Positions 61,382 to 64,000 of a stretch of 64,000 nt of DNA are shown piece after piece. Source of the stretch: Dyella sp. GSA-30 (GTDB taxonomy: Bacteria; Pseudomonadota; Gammaproteobacteria; Xanthomonadales; Rhodanobacteraceae); NCBI RefSeq assembly GCF_027924605.1, contig NZ_AP027042.1, positions 3,449,524 to 3,513,523 of the forward strand, in the 5' to 3' direction. The notes beneath the pieces are model-generated. The model saw only the letters and a list, made by a program, of their open reading frames with translations. It had not been told where the DNA came from and did no database searches. Numbering within the stretch: the stretch's first letter is position 1; every line of letters starts with the position of its first letter. The translations under genes and the position numbers were made by a program.

Positions 61382-63349
61382 GTGAAATGCTTGATGACAA
61401 CGATGGCGCTGGCGGCGTCACTGGTCGCGGCCGGCCGCGTGGCTGCAAACGAGGTGCCCGGTGGTTGGCCGCTTCCGCAGGCGACGCCGGCACCCGTGTC
61501 GATCGCGTCCCCGAAGGATGTCGCCTATCCCGGCACCCTTCGCGTCGAAGTGGACGCCACTGACGCCATGCGTGGCATCCACCGCATCCATGAAACCATT
61601 CCCGTACGCGGAATGAAGCAGCTGACGCTGCTGTTCCCCCAATGGGTCCCGGGCGACCCGGTGCCCCCTAACGTACTCGACCAGGTCGCAGGGCTCGTGT
61701 TCACTCTGGGCGGGAAGCGCCTGCCATGGCGGCGCGATCCTTTAGAACAAGCTGCATTCCATGTCGATTTGCCACAGGGGGCACAGGAGTTGGACGTCGA
61801 TTTTGAGTTCCTCTTCCCCGCCAGTGGTGCGATCGGACCGGTGTTGTCAACACCGACGATGGTGGATCTGCAGTGGCAGAGCCATGTGCTCTATCCGGCC
61901 GGCTATTACTCGCGCCGCATCCAGGTCGACCCAACCGTGACGCTGCCACATGACTGGCTGTTCGCTTCGTCGCTCGACGGCGCCACTCGCGTCGGCGATA
62001 CCGTGCGGTTCTCTCCCGTGTCGCTCGATGTGCTCGTGGATTCTCCCGTGATGGCAGCGCGCTGGATGCGGCAGTACGTCCTCAGTGACGACCCGGTGCC
62101 GGTACGACTGGACGTCGCGGCCGATACGGAGTCCGGCCTCTTCGTGCCGCCCGAGGCTCTCGGCAAGTATCGTCGCGAGATCGCACAAGCCTATAAATTA
62201 TTTGGCGGCCAACACTACGATCATTACGACATGCTGGTCTGGCTGGCGAACGACTTCGGCCCGGCCTACTTCGAGCAGAGTCGCTCAGGAGAGAACGGCT
62301 TTCCTGCTGCGTTCTTCACTGACCCGGCGCGCTATGGTCGATCGCTTGGTACCCCGTTTCACGGCTTCGTCCATGCGTGGAATGGCATCTTCCGCGTTCC
62401 TGCGACGATGTGGACGGCGAACCTGAATGTCCCACCTCAGGACTCGCTGCTCTGGGTGTTCGAAGGCTTGACGATGTACTGGAATGGCGTGCTCGACGCA
62501 CGGTCGGGCGTCGAAAGCCGGGAGGATGCGCTCAGGAGCTGGGAGTCCACGGCATCGGCCTATGCAAACCGGCCTGGACTGCAGTGGCGATCGTTGCAGG
62601 ACGCGTCCGAGCAGGTGCTCATCCAGCATGGCAACAGCATCATCTATCCGGAGGGGCGCCTTCAGCCTTGGCCAGATTGGCAACTCAATACCCTCGACGC
62701 ATATATGCAGGGCCAGTTGATCTGGCTGGACATCGACACGCTGATTCGCGAACGCACCAATGGCCGCAAATCGTTGGATGACTTCGCGCGTGGCTTCTTC
62801 GGGATCCGCAACGGTAGTCGGGTCCCTGCGCCTTACACGTTCGAGGACCTCGTCGCGGCCCTAAACGCCGTCACGCCGTACGATTGGGCAACCTACCTGC
62901 GCGCGCGAGTAGACAGCGTCGGCATCAACACGGATCTCGACGGCATCGCACGCGCCGGCTACCGGCTGACTTGGAACGACCAACCATCAGGCGCCCAGCA
63001 GGCCAGAGAAACCAAGAGCGGCGGTGCCAGCCTCAGCTTCTCAGTGGGCGTCGATCTGAACAAGGACGGCGAGGTGACCAGCGTCGTCTGGGGCAGCCCA
63101 GCTTGGCGCGCAGGCTTGGTCATCGGCGCGAAGGTCCTCGCGGTCGACGGCCAGCTCTATCAAGCATCCGTGATCAAGTCGGCAATTTCGGCGTCGCGCA
63201 TCGATCGTCCGATCGAACTACGAGTCGCACGAGGCCAGACAGAGCACTCGCTTTCGCTAACGTGGGAGGGCGGTTTGCGCTATCCACATCTGGAACGGGT
63301 GCCAGGAACACCGAACTTGCTCGACGACATCCTTCAGCCCAGGCCGTGA
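61382..63349 (+). CDS. M61-like peptidase paralogue lacking catalytic Glu
   Basis: This 655-aa secreted paralogue of the protein at 57710-59662 starts at GTG 61382, with GGAGA eight bases upstream; the frame is open from a TTG at 61343. The signal peptide is CLMTTMALAASLVAAGRVAA. The zinc-site motif reads HGFVHAWNG (His327, Gly328, His331), whereas the sister protein has HEFVH. The third ligand, in VFEGLTMYW (Glu361), is kept. The PDZ-like C-terminal part (SVVWGSPAWRAGLVIGAKVLAVDGQ) is intact. With no glutamate to activate water it is probably a non-catalytic or altered peptidase, perhaps a peptide-binding partner of the first copy. Confidence 0.88.
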   Translation: MKCLMTTMALAASLVAAGRVAANEVPGGWPLPQATPAPVSIASPKDVAYPGTLRVEVDATDAMRGIHRIHETIPVRGMKQLTLLFPQWVPGDPVPPNVLDQVAGLVFTLGGKRLPWRRDPLEQAAFHVDLPQGAQELDVDFEFLFPASGAIGPVLSTPTMVDLQWQSHVLYPAGYYSRRIQVDPTVTLPHDWLFASSLDGATRVGDTVRFSPVSLDVLVDSPVMAARWMRQYVLSDDPVPVRLDVAADTESGLFVPPEALGKYRREIAQAYKLFGGQHYDHYDMLVWLANDFGPAYFEQSRSGENGFPAAFFTDPARYGRSLGTPFHGFVHAWNGIFRVPATMWTANLNVPPQDSLLWVFEGLTMYWNGVLDARSGVESREDALRSWESTASAYANRPGLQWRSLQDASEQVLIQHGNSIIYPEGRLQPWPDWQLNTLDAYMQGQLIWLDIDTLIRERTNGRKSLDDFARGFFGIRNGSRVPAPYTFEDLVAALNAVTPYDWATYLRARVDSVGINTDLDGIARAGYRLTWNDQPSGAQQARETKSGGASLSFSVGVDLNKDGEVTSVVWGSPAWRAGLVIGAKVLAVDGQLYQASVIKSAISASRIDRPIELRVARGQTEHSLSLTWEGGLRYPHLERVPGTPNLLDDILQPRP

Positions 63350-63561
63350 AGCAGTCGACACGTGGACAGACGGCGAGCTTCAAGCCGGATGATCGCCAGA
63401 CAGTGCTGCCGCGACGGAGGGCATCGAGCTGCGGGTGCCGCATCGCGGGAAGCGGTTTCTGTGTTCGGGTCGAATAGGGCGCACGAGTAGCTCACCAGCG
63501 GAAGAATCGCGGCAACCGTGATGTGCGCCTCGCAATCACTTTGATGAGTGGAGATCAAGAT

Positions 63562-64000
63562 ATGAAATTTCGACCATGGCAAAAGTCCGCGCGGCGGGTC
63601 CGGTCGCGTGCCGCGCTGGTGACCGGTCTGTGCCTCATGACGGCAATCGTCCACGCGGCTCCTTCAGAAGAGCCGGCGTGGCGCCAGACAGTGCGCGCGT
63701 TCGCAGCGAGCCACTTCAAGAATCCCGCCTGGGGACTTTCGCATTCCGAGCGCGACTACGAGTTGGCCATTCAACTGGCCGCATCTGATCATGTCGCGCT
63801 CGACGACGATGTGCTTTTCGCTGCGGCGTACCTGCACGACATGGCTGCTTTCAAGCCCTGGGAGGTTGAGGGAAAAGACCACAGTGATGTTGGCGCGGTT
63901 TCGATCGACACCGTCCTGAAAGGCACCAGTTTTCCGGTCGACAGGCTGGAGGCGGTCCGCGGTGCGATCCGGACGCACATGTATTACCGCGCGCCTGTTG
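63562..64000 (+). CDS. Secreted HD-domain protein, partial at right window edge
   Basis: The gene starts at ATG 63562 and is open to the window end (146 codons seen). A signal peptide is present (ALVTGLCLMTAIVHAAP). The visible part shows HD phosphohydrolase features: GLSHSERDYELAIQLAASD, DDVLFAAAYLHDMAAF with the central His-Asp pair, and a later conserved His (KDHSDVGAVSIDTVL). Such proteins bind divalent metal and hydrolyse phosphoesters, but an exported HD protein is less usual and its substrate is unknown. About 210 bases separate it from the M61-like gene, with nothing recognisable between. Confidence 0.8.
   Translation, partial: MKFRPWQKSARRVRSRAALVTGLCLMTAIVHAAPSEEPAWRQTVRAFAASHFKNPAWGLSHSERDYELAIQLAASDHVALDDDVLFAAAYLHDMAAFKPWEVEGKDHSDVGAVSIDTVLKGTSFPVDRLEAVRGAIRTHMYYRAPV

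Noticed and set aside
61382-63349. Second M61 gene as a pseudogene
   Set aside because: The frame is intact over 655 codons with signal peptide, zinc ligands and PDZ region preserved; only the catalytic Glu is changed.

Overview
The window reads as an accessory region of a high-GC proteobacterial chromosome. Xanthomonadales (for example the Dyella/Luteibacter group) fits the secreted M61 and DUF885 peptidases, the LysR/DUF4865 pair and the arthrofactin-type dual C/E domains. A Burkholderia-like betaproteobacterium is not excluded. The lineage is inferred and was not tested by search.

Positions 1-42995, all on the minus strand, hold a large non-ribosomal peptide (NRPS) locus read right to left. 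It opens with an FMN-dependent alpha-hydroxy-acid oxidase, a half-size HPPD/HmaS-like dioxygenase, an HpgT-like aminotransferase and a divergent SHMT-like PLP enzyme. Four NRPS genes follow (2990, 6482 and 2210 aa, and at least 907 aa, the last running off the left edge). The first three enzymes match the known route to 4-hydroxyphenylglycine (Hpg) or phenylglycine: a keto acid is converted to a mandelate, then to a glyoxylate, then to the aryl-glycine. Two adenylation (A) domains, modules 1 and 8, carry D-I-x-H-L-G specificity residues shared with Hpg-activating domains. Twelve modules are visible. The predicted order is Hpg-like, Val/Ile-like, Gly-like, Pro, D-Thr, D-Val, D-Thr, Hpg-like, unassigned (D), Val, Val, Phe-like, and more. 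D residues follow from dual C/E domains in modules 6, 7, 8 and 10. Several A domains are near-identical copies, which points to recent module duplication or gene conversion. No thioesterase, MbtH protein or exporter for the peptide is visible here.

Positions 43272-44495 encode a ChrA-type chromate transporter. Positions about 44500-51700 form a mobile island. It contains an AT-richer tniA-tniB-tniQ transposition operon, then a divergent pair (a 119-aa unknown and an XRE repressor) around two palindromic operators, an SseB-family protein, a serine recombinase and a small uncertain ORF.

Positions 51670-54665 hold a LysR regulator divergent from NmrA-like and SDR-like NAD(P)-binding proteins and a DoxX-like membrane protein. 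Positions 54669-63349 hold mostly secreted proteins: a truncated LamG/DUF1080-like protein, a DUF885 peptidase, a DUF4440 protein and two M61 peptidase paralogues, the second lacking the catalytic glutamate. Between the M61 genes lie a LysR regulator and a divergent DUF4865 gene split by a one-base frameshift. A secreted HD-domain protein runs off the right edge. No rRNA, tRNA or CRISPR array was seen.
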